64,000 nucleotides of DNA from Bacillota bacterium (GTDB taxonomy: Bacteria; Bacillota_I; Bacilli_A; RF39; UBA660), in assembly GCA_021771185.1 (NCBI GenBank), contig JAETPN010000003.1, positions 1 through 64,000 on the forward strand. The letters run 5' to 3'. The position numbers and the translations under genes are program-made. Shown in pieces: positions 10,952 through 20,019 of the stretch. Numbering within the stretch: the stretch's first letter is position 1; each line of letters begins with the position of its first letter. The notes below the pieces were generated by a model. It was not told where the DNA came from, searched no databases, and saw only the letters and a program-made list of their open reading frames with translations.

Positions 10952-11454
10952 TCTACCACCTCGTATTGTGTTAAAAATTGATGAACGTCATTTAATTTTA
11001 TTTCATTTGTGCTGTGATATAATTGTCCAACTTTCTTACCATCTAAAATAATAATAAAGTTAGGTTCTGTGAAAGAACTATCACTAAACCATTTTGTTTC
11101 TATCTTTTTACGATCATCTTCTGTTAATGCTGCTGTATCAACATAAAGTAATTTATTTGTAAGTTCTCTACTTCGCAAATAATTTTCAAACGTATTTTCA
11201 AAACCTGTTAATTTTTCATCTGTGGAATTTGATATATATATAGTTACATCTGGGTTTTCCAATAAATAAGCATCAATTTCATCGGTTTTAATTTCAGTTG
11301 CAGATGTAATATGAATTGTTCCCGTTACTTGTTCTTGTTCACGTATTCTGTACCACTTCACAAAATAAACGAGTAGGACGCAAGTGACGAGTGCCATTAG
11401 TCCAACATATACATAATTTTTTTTTGGTATCTCTCTTGGTTTATTCTTTTTCAT
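10948..11454 (-). CDS. Membrane-anchored thioredoxin-fold protein without CxxC
   Basis: A 168-aa protein with one membrane helix at about 14-32 (YVYVGLMALVTCVLLVYFV) and an outer domain of about 125 residues. The domain reads as a thioredoxin-like fold: IYISNSTDEKLTGFE, LLYVDTAALTEDDRK, then PNFIIILDGKKVGQLYHS. The last is the strand that in thioredoxins carries the cis-proline. The redox cysteines are missing, so a binding rather than a redox role is more likely. It is translationally coupled to trmL. Confidence 0.6.
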   Translation of the reverse strand: MKKNKPREIPKKNYVYVGLMALVTCVLLVYFVKWYRIREQEQVTGTIHITSATEIKTDEIDAYLLENPDVTIYISNSTDEKLTGFENTFENYLRSRELTNKLLYVDTAALTEDDRKKIETKWFSDSSFTEPNFIIILDGKKVGQLYHSTNEIKLNDVHQFLTQYEVVE

Positions 11455-11514
11455 AAAGCCTCCATTCTATTACATTTTAGCATATTTCTAGTTGCTTTTC
11501 AATTTATTGTATGT

Positions 11515-11542
11515 AAAAAAGAGAGATTTAAACCTCCTCTTT
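11515..11542 (-). terminator. Terminator after the ClpB-D1-like AAA gene
   Basis: An imperfect stem (AAAAGAGG ... CTCTCTTTT) overlaps the stop codon, with a T run on the minus strand. Confidence 0.5.
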
Positions 11543-12490
11543 TGGTGTAATATCTTCTACCCGAACCACAGGTAAAACGACACCCTCTTCCATACATAAT
11601 TGTTGAAATGTTACACGGAATTTATCTAATTCTTTGACAATGCTATCTGGATAGATGCGTTTACTTGTTTTAATCGCATTATATACATCCTCTACCGTTA
11701 CAACTTCTTTATTTTGAAATAAGGCTTGAGAGAATGCTTGCGTTAAAACAGAAAAAGCTACATCGGGATACATTGCAGAAAGTCCATACACACGTTTAAA
11801 TTCTGAGGTTGCACTAACGATCGCAGTAATTAACATTTCTGTTACATAATCATTATACTTAAATTTAATCCCTGTTTGTTTTGAAATCTTTGGTAGAGAA
11901 CCCATTAAAATTTTAACTGTAGTTGCTTCATCAGGTTCTAATACATCAATTCGCTCAAAACGTCTTAAAAAGGCACGATCACGAATGATATAGGTATTAT
12001 ATTCAATCGTTGTGGTAGCACCAATGGCTTTAACCTCACCACGATCTAATCCCGCTTTTAACATATTGGCTAAATCCATACTTTCACTTTCTCCACCACC
12101 GATGAGTGTATGAATTTCATCAATAAATACAATCGTTTTTCCCACATGTTTTAACTCTTGAACTAATAAATTCATAATTAGTTCTTCTTTACCATTTACA
12201 ACCATTTTTCCTACTAATGAAGTAGAATTAAACTTTATAATACGATATCCTTTTAAAGCATTTGGAACCATATTATGTTGAATTAAATAAGCAAGGCCTT
12301 CCACAATAGCAGTTTTTCCAATTCCCGGTTTACCGACTAACAACCCTGATTTTTCAGGTGTTAGTAAAACAATGATTAAACGTTTAATTTCTTCTTCACG
12401 TGCAATTGCAGGATTCGTTACATACGCTTTTTTAGTTAAATCTTCCCCATAATTTTCTAATACACTAAAATAATTTTGTGTATGTTCCAT
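11528..12490 (-). CDS. Stand-alone AAA+ ATPase resembling the first ring of ClpB/ClpC
   Basis: A 320-aa protein that matches only the D1 AAA+ module of Hsp100 unfoldases. Visible motifs are Walker A GKPGIGKT (53-60), the pore-loop region VGKMVVNGKEE (about 93-103), Walker B TIVFIDEIHTLIGGG (119-133), sensor 1 IGATT (156-160) and the arginine-finger segment FLRRFERIDV (174-183). The N-domain, coiled-coil M-domain, D2 ring and a ClpP-binding loop are all missing, so it is not a normal ClpA/B/C. It may be a small remodeller or regulator. The thioredoxin-like lipoprotein gene lies 17 bp upstream in the same direction. Confidence 0.8.
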   Translation of the reverse strand: MEHTQNYFSVLENYGEDLTKKAYVTNPAIAREEEIKRLIIVLLTPEKSGLLVGKPGIGKTAIVEGLAYLIQHNMVPNALKGYRIIKFNSTSLVGKMVVNGKEELIMNLLVQELKHVGKTIVFIDEIHTLIGGGESESMDLANMLKAGLDRGEVKAIGATTTIEYNTYIIRDRAFLRRFERIDVLEPDEATTVKILMGSLPKISKQTGIKFKYNDYVTEMLITAIVSATSEFKRVYGLSAMYPDVAFSVLTQAFSQALFQNKEVVTVEDVYNAIKTSKRIYPDSIVKELDKFRVTFQQLCMEEGVVLPVVRVEDITPKEEV

Positions 12491-12507
12491 AATCTCACCC
12501 TATTCTT

Positions 12508-12915
12508 TTATTGTATATAGTTATTCTTCTTTAATCTTTTGATAATTGTATCATAATCTTTAGCACCATTAATTCGATTAAACTGTGCATCCTTTTCTTT
12601 TCCTTTTTCCACAAAAACAGTAGTTGGTGTTCCTGTAAAACTAAATTTATTACTTAATTTAGCGACCTCTTTGCTGTCTAATTTTGATACATCAATATAA
12701 TGTATCGTCACTTTATATCTTTTTACAACGTCCCTCATTGTTGTTTTATAATCAGCACAATGCGTACAATCACTAGAACCAATGACTAACACAAAAGATT
12801 CTTTTTCTTCAATCATTTGATTTAAGGCATCAAAAGATACTTCTTTATAAGGTTCATTTTGCCCACATCCAGATAAGAAAAGACAAGTGATGATTAGTGC
12901 TATTACTTTCTTCAT
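12508..12915 (-). CDS. Thioredoxin-like lipoprotein
   Basis: A 135-aa lipoprotein with signal MKKVIALIITCLFLSGC (lipid-modified Cys17) and one thioredoxin domain. The redox motif is CTHC in VLVIGSSDCTHCADYK, and the cis-proline region is FTGTPTTVFVEKGKE. It probably acts on disulfides of exported proteins at the outer membrane face. It is transcribed with the AAA+ gene. Confidence 0.82.
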   Translation of the reverse strand: MKKVIALIITCLFLSGCGQNEPYKEVSFDALNQMIEEKESFVLVIGSSDCTHCADYKTTMRDVVKRYKVTIHYIDVSKLDSKEVAKLSNKFSFTGTPTTVFVEKGKEKDAQFNRINGAKDYDTIIKRLKKNNYIQ

Positions 12916-12976
12916 AAGCTTACCTCTTTTCTTTAAACATTATATACCATAAGTTCACAAAAAAAAAGAGATTTAC

Positions 12977-13432
12977 TTACATTTGCTCTTTTTTTACGAT
13001 TAATAATTGATCTGGTTCTAATTTCATATCTTCATTTTGCATCATTAATTCTACGAAACTTACGCCTAACTCTGTTGCTACACCCATCGTAGTATCTCCT
13101 TTGTCGGTAATTAGAAAGGAAACAGATTCTTTTGGAACAAAAATTTCTTCTTTTGGATAAATAAAATCATCTTCATTTAACCCATTTAATTTAAGTAAAT
13201 CATCAACCCTAGCATGATATTTTTTAGCGATCGCATACATCGTATCTCCTGGTTTTACCTCATATACTTCAAATACTTGCTCACTTTGATCTGGAACAAT
13301 AATCCTTTGTCCTACACTTAAATTATTCATAGAAAACCCATTAATTTTTCTTAATTCCTCTACAGTAGTTCCTGTCATACGTGCAATACTTTCTAAAGTA
13401 TCTCCTGGTTGTACTTCATAAATTTTATACAT
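12977..13432 (-). CDS. LysM repeat protein
   Basis: A 151-aa protein with two clear LysM repeats. The first spans about 2-46 (YEVQPGDTLESIARMTGTTVEELRKIN) and the second about 55-100 (YEVKPGDTMYAIAKKYHARVDDLLKLNG). A degenerate third follows in the tail (FLITDKGDTTMGVATELGVSFVELMMQN). There is no signal peptide or membrane segment, so export is uncertain; similar small LysM proteins include spore-coat and cortex-associated members. LysM binds N-acetylglucosamine polymers. Confidence 0.8.
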   Translation of the reverse strand: MYKIYEVQPGDTLESIARMTGTTVEELRKINGFSMNNLSVGQRIIVPDQSEQVFEVYEVKPGDTMYAIAKKYHARVDDLLKLNGLNEDDFIYPKEEIFVPKESVSFLITDKGDTTMGVATELGVSFVELMMQNEDMKLEPDQLLIVKKEQM

Positions 13433-13481
13433 AACGTCACCTCACTGTATTATATGTTAAATACCTAAAAGGGAAACAAAA

Positions 13482-13510
13482 ACAAAAAAAGAAACAAGAA
13501 TTTCTTGTTA
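13482..13510 (-). terminator. Terminator after the 423-aa membrane-anchored protein gene
   Basis: The stem AACAAGA/TCTTGTT with a 3-nt loop overlaps the stop codon and is followed on the minus strand by TTTCTTTTTTTG. Confidence 0.75.
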
Positions 13511-14779
13511 CTTTTTATAAACATAATAATTTAAACTTTGATTAAATTCATATTCCGTATTTTGATATACAGTTCGATTTCCAATAGAATCATGATATAC
13601 ATTTACATTGTTTCCGACATAGTAATAAACATAATCATCTACATACGAAAGATGGTCTATCTCTGTAGTTGTAAATAAATATTGTAACGTGTTAGGTGAT
13701 TGTACTGATGCACGATAAGCTTCATATCTACTTCCCACCTGTTTATAATAATACATATATCCTGAAGTATTACCTAATTTATCTACTCGTACATAGCCAT
13801 CTATATTGGTACGTGTTCCCACATTAAAATACTTTTCACTAGTCACAACATCATAAATACTAAGTTCACTTACCATTCCTTGGTCATAGTAAGTAGTTTT
13901 TGTTGTTTCATTTCCAATTTCATAAATGGAACGCCCTTTTAGATTGATTTTATATTGTTTGCGATTCGTTTTATCAATCATATAAACATCATTTCCAACC
14001 ACACCTTGAATATAAGAATTAAATGAAATTGGTTTTTTTAATTCTAATGTATCCACCTCATTATTTTTAATGTTAACGATTTTTATACTATTAAATTCAT
14101 AATCATCATCATAATTAGCTGTCATGTAATAAGGACCAGATAACGCAGTTAAATTACGATGGTAGGCATCTCCTTTAAATATACTTAAGTCATATAAAAT
14201 ACGAGGATTATTATGATTGATCGTATAAATTCCATGATAATTATTGATCGCTAAAAAGTGACCATCAATAACATTCTTTTTATACACTGTTAAAGATCCA
14301 ACTTGATACTTATCGGATAAATCATTGATAAAACGATCCTCATATAATTTATCTTTTTCTAACGTTTTGACAAACGCATCTAATTCTGTATCTCTTCCCT
14401 TTAATTGTTGATAATTTTTTAATACACCCTGATCAAAACATAGGACATCCGTTAACTGTTTATATTTTTTAAATACTGGATATACACAAGTATAATTTCC
14501 TTGATAATATTTTACTTGTTTAATCAACCTAGATGCATAATTAAACTTTTTATATGTTTGTAAAGGAAAGACTTGTTTTCCTATTTGAATTCTTAAAAAG
14601 TAATTTGTTTTCTCTTCCTTCGTATGATTTGTATAAATTTCATGAATTTGTGCGGTTGTTTTCTCATCTATCTTAAGTTCATAATCTGTGGTATATCCTT
14701 TCCCAAAAATACGGAAACCAATTTGAAGTACAAAATAAAAAACAAACATCACTAATAATAATTTAAAAAGTTTTTTCAT
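13508..14779 (-). CDS. Membrane-anchored extracytoplasmic protein, unknown
   Basis: A 423-aa protein with an N-terminal anchor (about 5-23), followed by a Tyr/Asn/Lys-rich beta-strand-dominated domain. Recurrent blade-like segments (DVYMIDKTNRKQYKINLKG, YDVVTSEKYFNVGTR, YMYYYKQVGSRYEAYRA, DYVYYYVGNNVNVYHD) suggest a beta-propeller or similar surface sensor. I recognise no named family. The gene is monocistronic, with a terminator at the stop codon. Confidence 0.6.
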   Translation of the reverse strand: MKKLFKLLLVMFVFYFVLQIGFRIFGKGYTTDYELKIDEKTTAQIHEIYTNHTKEEKTNYFLRIQIGKQVFPLQTYKKFNYASRLIKQVKYYQGNYTCVYPVFKKYKQLTDVLCFDQGVLKNYQQLKGRDTELDAFVKTLEKDKLYEDRFINDLSDKYQVGSLTVYKKNVIDGHFLAINNYHGIYTINHNNPRILYDLSIFKGDAYHRNLTALSGPYYMTANYDDDYEFNSIKIVNIKNNEVDTLELKKPISFNSYIQGVVGNDVYMIDKTNRKQYKINLKGRSIYEIGNETTKTTYYDQGMVSELSIYDVVTSEKYFNVGTRTNIDGYVRVDKLGNTSGYMYYYKQVGSRYEAYRASVQSPNTLQYLFTTTEIDHLSYVDDYVYYYVGNNVNVYHDSIGNRTVYQNTEYEFNQSLNYYVYKK

Positions 14780-14832
14780 AAAACCACCTACTTTTAGTAT
14801 ACCTTTATTATATAAAATAATTTTAGTTTTTT

Positions 14833-14861
14833 CAATAAAAAGAAAAACACTTATGCGTGTT
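14833..14861 (-). terminator. Terminator after the bacterial PH-like gene
   Basis: The stem AACAC/GTGTT includes the last codons (GAACACGCATAA), and TTTCTTTTT follows on the minus strand. Confidence 0.6.
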
Positions 14862-15303
14862 CTTCATCCATACGGTCTTTATACTTTCTTTTTTCTTTAA
14901 TCATGTATTCTGTAATATTGGTTTCAATTTCATCTAAAGCATTTTTATCAATATTCGATAAAATAACCAATTCGTTCACTGTATCAATATGTACCTTTCC
15001 CCATACAATCCCTGCGTGAACCTTTAAATCATTAAACATATCTGGTGTGATGGCTGTATAAAAATAACCAAAAAGTAAGCGTTTTGTTCCAATTAGAATT
15101 CGCTTATTTGTAAGTACGACAGCATTCGTAGTAATAATATCCAAAGGGTTATCATTCTTTTGAGCATAAAATCCATATAAAACATGTTCATCTGGATTTA
15201 AAAATTTCTCAACTATTTTCGCATGACTTTTTAGTCTCCAACCAACCGAAAGAGGATATTTTTTCTTAAATTCAAGTAATTGTTGATATACTGATGTATT
15301 CAT
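14851..15303 (-). CDS. Bacterial PH-like domain protein
   Basis: A 150-aa soluble protein. Helical ends flank a PH-like strand core: EHVLYGFYAQ, AVVLTNKRILIGTKRLLFGYFYTAI and KVHIDTVNELVILSNI. The LTNKRI-type turn is a hallmark of bacterial PH domains. It lies 18 bp downstream of the tandem-thioredoxin gene and is probably co-transcribed. The ligand or partner is unknown. Confidence 0.65.
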   Translation of the reverse strand: MNTSVYQQLLEFKKKYPLSVGWRLKSHAKIVEKFLNPDEHVLYGFYAQKNDNPLDIITTNAVVLTNKRILIGTKRLLFGYFYTAITPDMFNDLKVHAGIVWGKVHIDTVNELVILSNIDKNALDEIETNITEYMIKEKRKYKDRMDEEHA

Positions 15304-15320
15304 CTAAAATCCTCCCTATA

Positions 15321-16130
15321 CTATTTGATAAGTCCCTGTTTACGGAAAACGGATTCAAAGGCGCTTGCTTCATTATATCCATCAATATGATCTACCACTT
15401 CACCATTTTCTATAACCATAGTTAATGGTGTTCCTAAGCTTTCTAACTCTTTTAAATACGTAGTAGAATTAAATAAATTTGAAGAATCTTCTTCAGATAA
15501 ATCGGTCATATTTAAATAGTTTATAACAATACCATATTTTTCAGCTAACTCATCAAGTACTGGTTTTGTTTGTGTACAATATCCACATCCAGTTTGTCCT
15601 AAGACAACAATTGATTTTTCATTCGAAGCTAGTAATTCTTGATAGTTTGTATAATTAATATTCGTTAAATGTGAATATTCACTTTTATATTCTTGATCAC
15701 TTCCGATGACACTGTTTTCCTTTAAAAAATTAAATAAAGGTTCACGGTCTAGATATCCAGATTGTTCCGCAAGAATTTTTCCATCTTTTGCGATTACTAA
15801 ATAAGGAGTCCCAAATTCACTTTCATCAATTCCAAGTTTGTCTAATAATTTAGATAATCCACTCGATGATATATCATCCGTATTAATATACTCATATTTA
15901 AATGAATAATCTTTACTTAAAGCTTCAATCACTGGTGTAAATTGTACACAGTAACTACACGTTGGTCTTCCTAAAAATATTACCTGTGTCGTTTTTTTAT
16001 CTACAAGATTTAAATAACTCTCCAATTTTTGATTAGCTTTTTTACTTTCTGATATTGAAACTCCTACAATTAATCCAATTACAAGAAGTAATCCGATAAA
16101 AAATACTACAATTTTTTTCTTTTCGTTCAT
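15321..16130 (-). CDS. Membrane-anchored protein with two thioredoxin domains
   Basis: A 269-aa protein with an N-terminal anchor (about 7-26) and two consecutive thioredoxin domains. The first has CSYC in IFLGRPTCSYCVQFTP, then a FGTPYLVIAKDGK cis-Pro strand. The second has CGYC in VVLGQTGCGYCTQTKP, then LGTPLTMVIENGE. Both keep CxxC, so two active redox sites face outside. It could be a disulfide relay pair in one chain. It is followed closely by the PH-like gene. Confidence 0.85.
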   Translation of the reverse strand: MNEKKKIVVFFIGLLLVIGLIVGVSISESKKANQKLESYLNLVDKKTTQVIFLGRPTCSYCVQFTPVIEALSKDYSFKYEYINTDDISSSGLSKLLDKLGIDESEFGTPYLVIAKDGKILAEQSGYLDREPLFNFLKENSVIGSDQEYKSEYSHLTNINYTNYQELLASNEKSIVVLGQTGCGYCTQTKPVLDELAEKYGIVINYLNMTDLSEEDSSNLFNSTTYLKELESLGTPLTMVIENGEVVDHIDGYNEASAFESVFRKQGLIK

Positions 16131-16189
16131 GTTCTTACCTCCATTAATATGTTTATTATACGCTATTTCGTAATTATTTTCAATTAAAA

Positions 16190-16221
16190 AAGAAAAAACT
16201 TAGAAACTAATCTTCTAAGTT
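16190..16221 (-). terminator. Terminator after the PF06541-type membrane gene
   Basis: A perfect 9-bp stem AACTTAGAA/TTCTAAGTT, followed on the minus strand by TTTTTCTTTTTT. Confidence 0.85.
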
Positions 16222-16235
16222 TGTAGAATTTTTAC

Positions 16236-16874
16236 TTATTTAAATCTCACAAATGGAATTCCTATTTTCTTATAAAGATAAGAGGCCCTTGGTAAGGAAA
16301 AAATTCGAGCGATAAATAAATTATAAAATTCATCGATTAAAATAATAGAACATAGTGTAAAACTGATACCTAAAAATAATTTTCTATTCATTGTTTTTGC
16401 TAAATGAAAACAAATCGGCACAATCACATACATCAATAATAAACTAGAAAGTCCAAAAAATAATGCACTTCTTAAACAAACAAATCCACCAATATTTCCA
16501 AAACTTAAAATTTCCTGATTATAATCCCAACAACGTAAACCGTCTCCTAAAATATACATACCTAGCCCTGAAAAATACTCTAATATTCCACAAGCAAAAA
16601 AACTAATTAGAAATACTTTCCATTTATTATGTCTCTGTTTATATGTTAAAAAATATACCATTAAAGAACCTGTTGCGTAAATATTAATCCAAGGAAGAAA
16701 GTTACTACCACGCCAAAAAACTTGGGTCATTCCTCCATTAAAATAATAAAATACTACTTCATATAAAAAACCAAATATGCCCGCAATCACAATAATTAAA
16801 CTAAAGATTCCAATCATTGTCATCTTATCAAAATCATGGTCTTTACTCATATAATCTCTATAAATTTCTTTCAT
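16236..16874 (-). CDS. Putative ABC-transporter type IV family membrane protein
   Basis: A 212-aa integral membrane protein with about five helices. It carries the family signature GFLYEVVFYYFNGG, then FLPWINIYATGSLM, and the conserved ACGILEYFSGLGMYILG with CWDYNQEILSFGNIGGFVCLRSALFFG. These match the PF06541 family, whose exact activity is unknown. It is the last gene before the accessory-rich nucleotide block. Confidence 0.8.
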   Translation of the reverse strand: MKEIYRDYMSKDHDFDKMTMIGIFSLIIVIAGIFGFLYEVVFYYFNGGMTQVFWRGSNFLPWINIYATGSLMVYFLTYKQRHNKWKVFLISFFACGILEYFSGLGMYILGDGLRCWDYNQEILSFGNIGGFVCLRSALFFGLSSLLLMYVIVPICFHLAKTMNRKLFLGISFTLCSIILIDEFYNLFIARIFSLPRASYLYKKIGIPFVRFK

Positions 16875-16974
16875 ACATCCAACTCCAATTACTACTTCAT
16901 GTTTTTTATCATATGTTCAATTCTTATTTACTCTCTTAGTCGAATTTTATTCCACATATTATAAAATAATCTTA

Positions 16975-17556
16975 TTATAGATTTTCTTTTATTTCTGGAA
17001 ATAAATCATACAGGTCATAGCCTAATAGGTCATCAAAATATTTCTTTAATTTATAAGTTTCTTTAATATGATATTGTGTATTTTTATATGCCCCTCGACG
17101 AGTCATAATGTCAATTAATCTTTTATCTACCGTCATAACTTTATTAGTACACATTAAATCACATAAGTTTATTATTTTTTCACAAACAGTATATTCATGA
17201 TTTTTGATAAAGTTTGTTCTAAAAGGAATATCTGTAGGAATTCCTCCTGCAGTACATAAAACGTCATTATTTAAATAAGAATGAGTTAAACAAATATTAT
17301 AATATTTTTCATCATAACCTAATTCTTTTAAATAATTATACCCATTCATAACATGACTAGAAAATTCACCTATAGATTTCCCAATATCGTGTATATATCC
17401 CAAAGTTTTGACATAATCTACATCTAAGTTTAATGCATCTGCAATTGTAGCTGCAGTATTACCCACGCAAATTGAATGATCTATCCAATGATCATTTAAA
17501 GCTGTAATTCTTGCTTCCTCTAACATCTTTAAAGCTTCTTTACTTGTTAGTTTCAT
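16975..17556 (-). CDS. HD-domain phosphohydrolase (YqeK-like)
   Basis: A 193-aa HD-superfamily protein. Metal ligands are visible as H in DHWIDHSICVGNTA, HD in LGYIHDIGKSIGEF, H in CLTHSYL and D in KIINLCDLMCTNK. The YqeK branch of this family hydrolyses Ap4A and is often coupled to nadD. Here it lies at the far end of the same NAD-related block instead. The ATG at 17556 is preferred (GGTGGTGAAAAAT upstream), so the gene overlaps the end of the preceding fusion gene by 17 bp and is coupled to it. Substrate is not proven. Confidence 0.75.
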   Translation of the reverse strand: MKLTSKEALKMLEEARITALNDHWIDHSICVGNTAATIADALNLDVDYVKTLGYIHDIGKSIGEFSSHVMNGYNYLKELGYDEKYYNICLTHSYLNNDVLCTAGGIPTDIPFRTNFIKNHEYTVCEKIINLCDLMCTNKVMTVDKRLIDIMTRRGAYKNTQYHIKETYKLKKYFDDLLGYDLYDLFPEIKENL

Positions 17557-18976
17557 ATTTTTCACCACCTAATTTATTAAACAAATCGGAGTATATTTTA
17601 TCGGCATCTAAATAGCTAACCATTGTTATTTCATGTCTACCATTCGTTGCAATATAAGAAGTATCATCATTTATCATAGGGCAACTAATCTTATCCGTTT
17701 TAAACCAATTTCTATTTATTAAATATGCGATTACACTTATATCCCAAATAACTCGTCTTTCTTGTATTCCATGATAACCATCATTATAGAATCTATCGAT
17801 TAAATAATTACATAATTCACTTTTATCTTTTAAGTAATGGTTTAATTCATATACTGAGGTTCTTAAATTAGAAGCAACATTTTTACACGGGATAACAGTT
17901 AATTTAACAGCAGATTCAAATACAATTTTTACAGCTCGAATATCTTGTCTAAAATTATATTCTAAATTATCTTGTTGTAAGAAACTATGTCCACCTAACC
18001 AAATCACTTCTATTTTATCTATGATTTTAGACTCTTTCTTTATTGCAAGTGCTACATTAGTAAGCGCACCAATAGCCATAATATATGTTTTATTATTTTT
18101 TAATGCAACTTCTATTATTTTATTCACCGCATCATTATTTTCTCTATAGTCATTAACCATATAATCTGTTGAACCTTTAAATACTTTATTGTTCGTATCA
18201 AAATCTAACCATTTACAAATTTTAATTATTTCACTATAGCTTTTATCAATCCCATCAATAACCGGGCATTCTTTGTGGGAATATGGTGCGACTGTGATTG
18301 CCTGGATATTAAACATATCTTGTGACTTTAACATATAGGCAAGCGCAAATTGATCGTCACATTCATTGTATGTATCTGTATCTAGTATTACATTTAATTT
18401 TTCTCTTTTATAGTTTGATATCTTATCATATATCTCTTTCCAATTATGAACCCTAGGAATATTTATTTTTCTATTATAAGTGGTATCCATTAGAAATGTT
18501 CTAATTCCTTGCTGAATACAATTAGTACACATGCTTATTGAATCATCTATCATAATATCTATATTGTTATTTAAACATACCTTAGCTTTACTTTGTTTGT
18601 CATAAGCATTTGTAAATATTAATTCATCATAATATATATTAAATTTATTTAACCAATCTTTTGTCATGTTAATTGGATCGGAGTATTCACCATTATCCCT
18701 ACCAGTGATAATATAAATCAAATGTCCCTCTTGTTTTAATTTGTCTATATATTCCTTTGCCCCATCAAGTGCTTTTAAACTTTTGGCGATTCTTTCAATA
18801 TTACTATGATAAAATATTTCTTCCTCTTCTTCTGACCAATCAAACATATTTCTAATATATGTGTCTTTATTTATAACTCCACTATTTCTCAAAGTTTTAT
18901 CATGTTTGATATATTCATTTAATAATACTTCATTAAAATTTGATATTACATTATCTATATCTATTCCTATCTTCAT
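17540..18976 (-). CDS. Fusion of a HAD 5'-nucleotidase and a nucleoside hydrolase
   Basis: A 478-aa two-domain protein. Residues 1 to about 195 are a HAD phosphatase of the NT5C (5'-nucleotidase) type: MKIGIDIDNV (Asp5/Asp7), IYIITGRDNG and IMIDDSISMC. From about 197 on it is an inosine-uridine-type nucleoside hydrolase: LNVILDTDTYNECDDQFALAY, AIGALTNVALAIKK and VIWLGGHSFLQQ. In series, the two would turn a nucleotide into a nucleoside and then into a free base plus ribose. Given the neighbouring PncA-PncB-NadD-NadE operon, NMN to nicotinamide is an attractive substrate path, but purine or pyrimidine nucleotides are equally possible. It is followed in an overlapping frame by the HD gene. Confidence 0.82.
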   Translation of the reverse strand: MKIGIDIDNVISNFNEVLLNEYIKHDKTLRNSGVINKDTYIRNMFDWSEEEEEIFYHSNIERIAKSLKALDGAKEYIDKLKQEGHLIYIITGRDNGEYSDPINMTKDWLNKFNIYYDELIFTNAYDKQSKAKVCLNNNIDIMIDDSISMCTNCIQQGIRTFLMDTTYNRKINIPRVHNWKEIYDKISNYKREKLNVILDTDTYNECDDQFALAYMLKSQDMFNIQAITVAPYSHKECPVIDGIDKSYSEIIKICKWLDFDTNNKVFKGSTDYMVNDYRENNDAVNKIIEVALKNNKTYIMAIGALTNVALAIKKESKIIDKIEVIWLGGHSFLQQDNLEYNFRQDIRAVKIVFESAVKLTVIPCKNVASNLRTSVYELNHYLKDKSELCNYLIDRFYNDGYHGIQERRVIWDISVIAYLINRNWFKTDKISCPMINDDTSYIATNGRHEITMVSYLDADKIYSDLFNKLGGEKYETNK

Positions 18977-19101
18977 AAATACACCTCATATATAACTATT
19001 CAAATTATAACATATATTTAGAATTTTCTAAAAAATACATAAATGAAATAATGGTTATCAAAAGTAACATCTTTCATATTTTAAGCAAACGTTAAAACCA
19101 T

Positions 19102-19989
19102 TTATTTTATTCTTTCTTTAATCATATCATCAGGTTTTAATTCTCCAATTAATAAAGTAGAAGTAGGATGATGATTGTTAAAATTCTTCATTACTTGTTT
19201 CTCATCAAAATTTGCATAACAATACTTACAAAAATGTTTACAAGAATTATATACACCAATATCTACCATTTGAACGCAATTACATTTCTGTCCTTTCCTA
19301 GCTTTCCAATTTGGATATTTTTTACCTGTTAATGTATACGCAAGTTCATGTGATAAACATTCTCCTTTGGTAAAGCCATATTCCACTAAATTTCGATCTT
19401 CGAAACAAGTATGAACTATCATTCCATTTTCTTTCGCTGATTTACTAAAAGACTCTCCAATAATTTTATAATCGTTTTCAGTAAATTCTCTAAAATTTAA
19501 TATGCTCTGATTCTTTCTAACATTTTTATAGTCGTCTATAAATGAAACCAGTATTTTATTCACATATCCATTTAATAACTTACATAGTTTATCAAACGCT
19601 TTTGTATGATATTCTAAAGAATATTTATCACTTAAAAAAATGGGATCATATCTAACAGTTAAATGCTCTATTCCAACAATATCTGATATTTTTTTAATAG
19701 CTTCTATAATTTGACCCTTCGGTGGAACATGAGGTTCAATATCATTTTTATAAGGCGTTAAGGTGACATGAAATAAAATGGGTTTATGTATTTCTTTTAG
19801 CTTATCTATGATTGGTATTGGGTTTTTCGTACAAAATAATATCGCATCTACATGTTCAAATTTTATTCTACTTATCATGTTAGGATTGAAGGGATTTCTA
19901 ACATCAACAAATCCTTCACGATATCTATTCATAAACCAATCCGTATAAAACGCTACAACATCTGTTCTGCCACTTACATTTAATATCAT
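19102..19989 (-). CDS. DUF1848 family protein (predicted Fe-S enzyme)
   Basis: A 295-aa protein that begins with the family signature MILNVSGRTDVVAFYTDWF and continues with VDVRNPFNPNMISR and VDAILFCTKNP. A radical-SAM-like barrel follows (LFHVTLTPYKNDIEP, LTVRYDPIF). The C-terminal cysteine set GQKCNCVQ ... SCKHFCKYCYANF is consistent with an Fe-S cluster. The family has no agreed function. It sits 30 bp downstream of the YjbR-like gene and is probably in the same transcript. Confidence 0.85.
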   Translation of the reverse strand: MILNVSGRTDVVAFYTDWFMNRYREGFVDVRNPFNPNMISRIKFEHVDAILFCTKNPIPIIDKLKEIHKPILFHVTLTPYKNDIEPHVPPKGQIIEAIKKISDIVGIEHLTVRYDPIFLSDKYSLEYHTKAFDKLCKLLNGYVNKILVSFIDDYKNVRKNQSILNFREFTENDYKIIGESFSKSAKENGMIVHTCFEDRNLVEYGFTKGECLSHELAYTLTGKKYPNWKARKGQKCNCVQMVDIGVYNSCKHFCKYCYANFDEKQVMKNFNNHHPTSTLLIGELKPDDMIKERIK

Positions 19990-20019
19990 TCTTTATCCTC
20001 TCTTTTATAGAACTATTTT

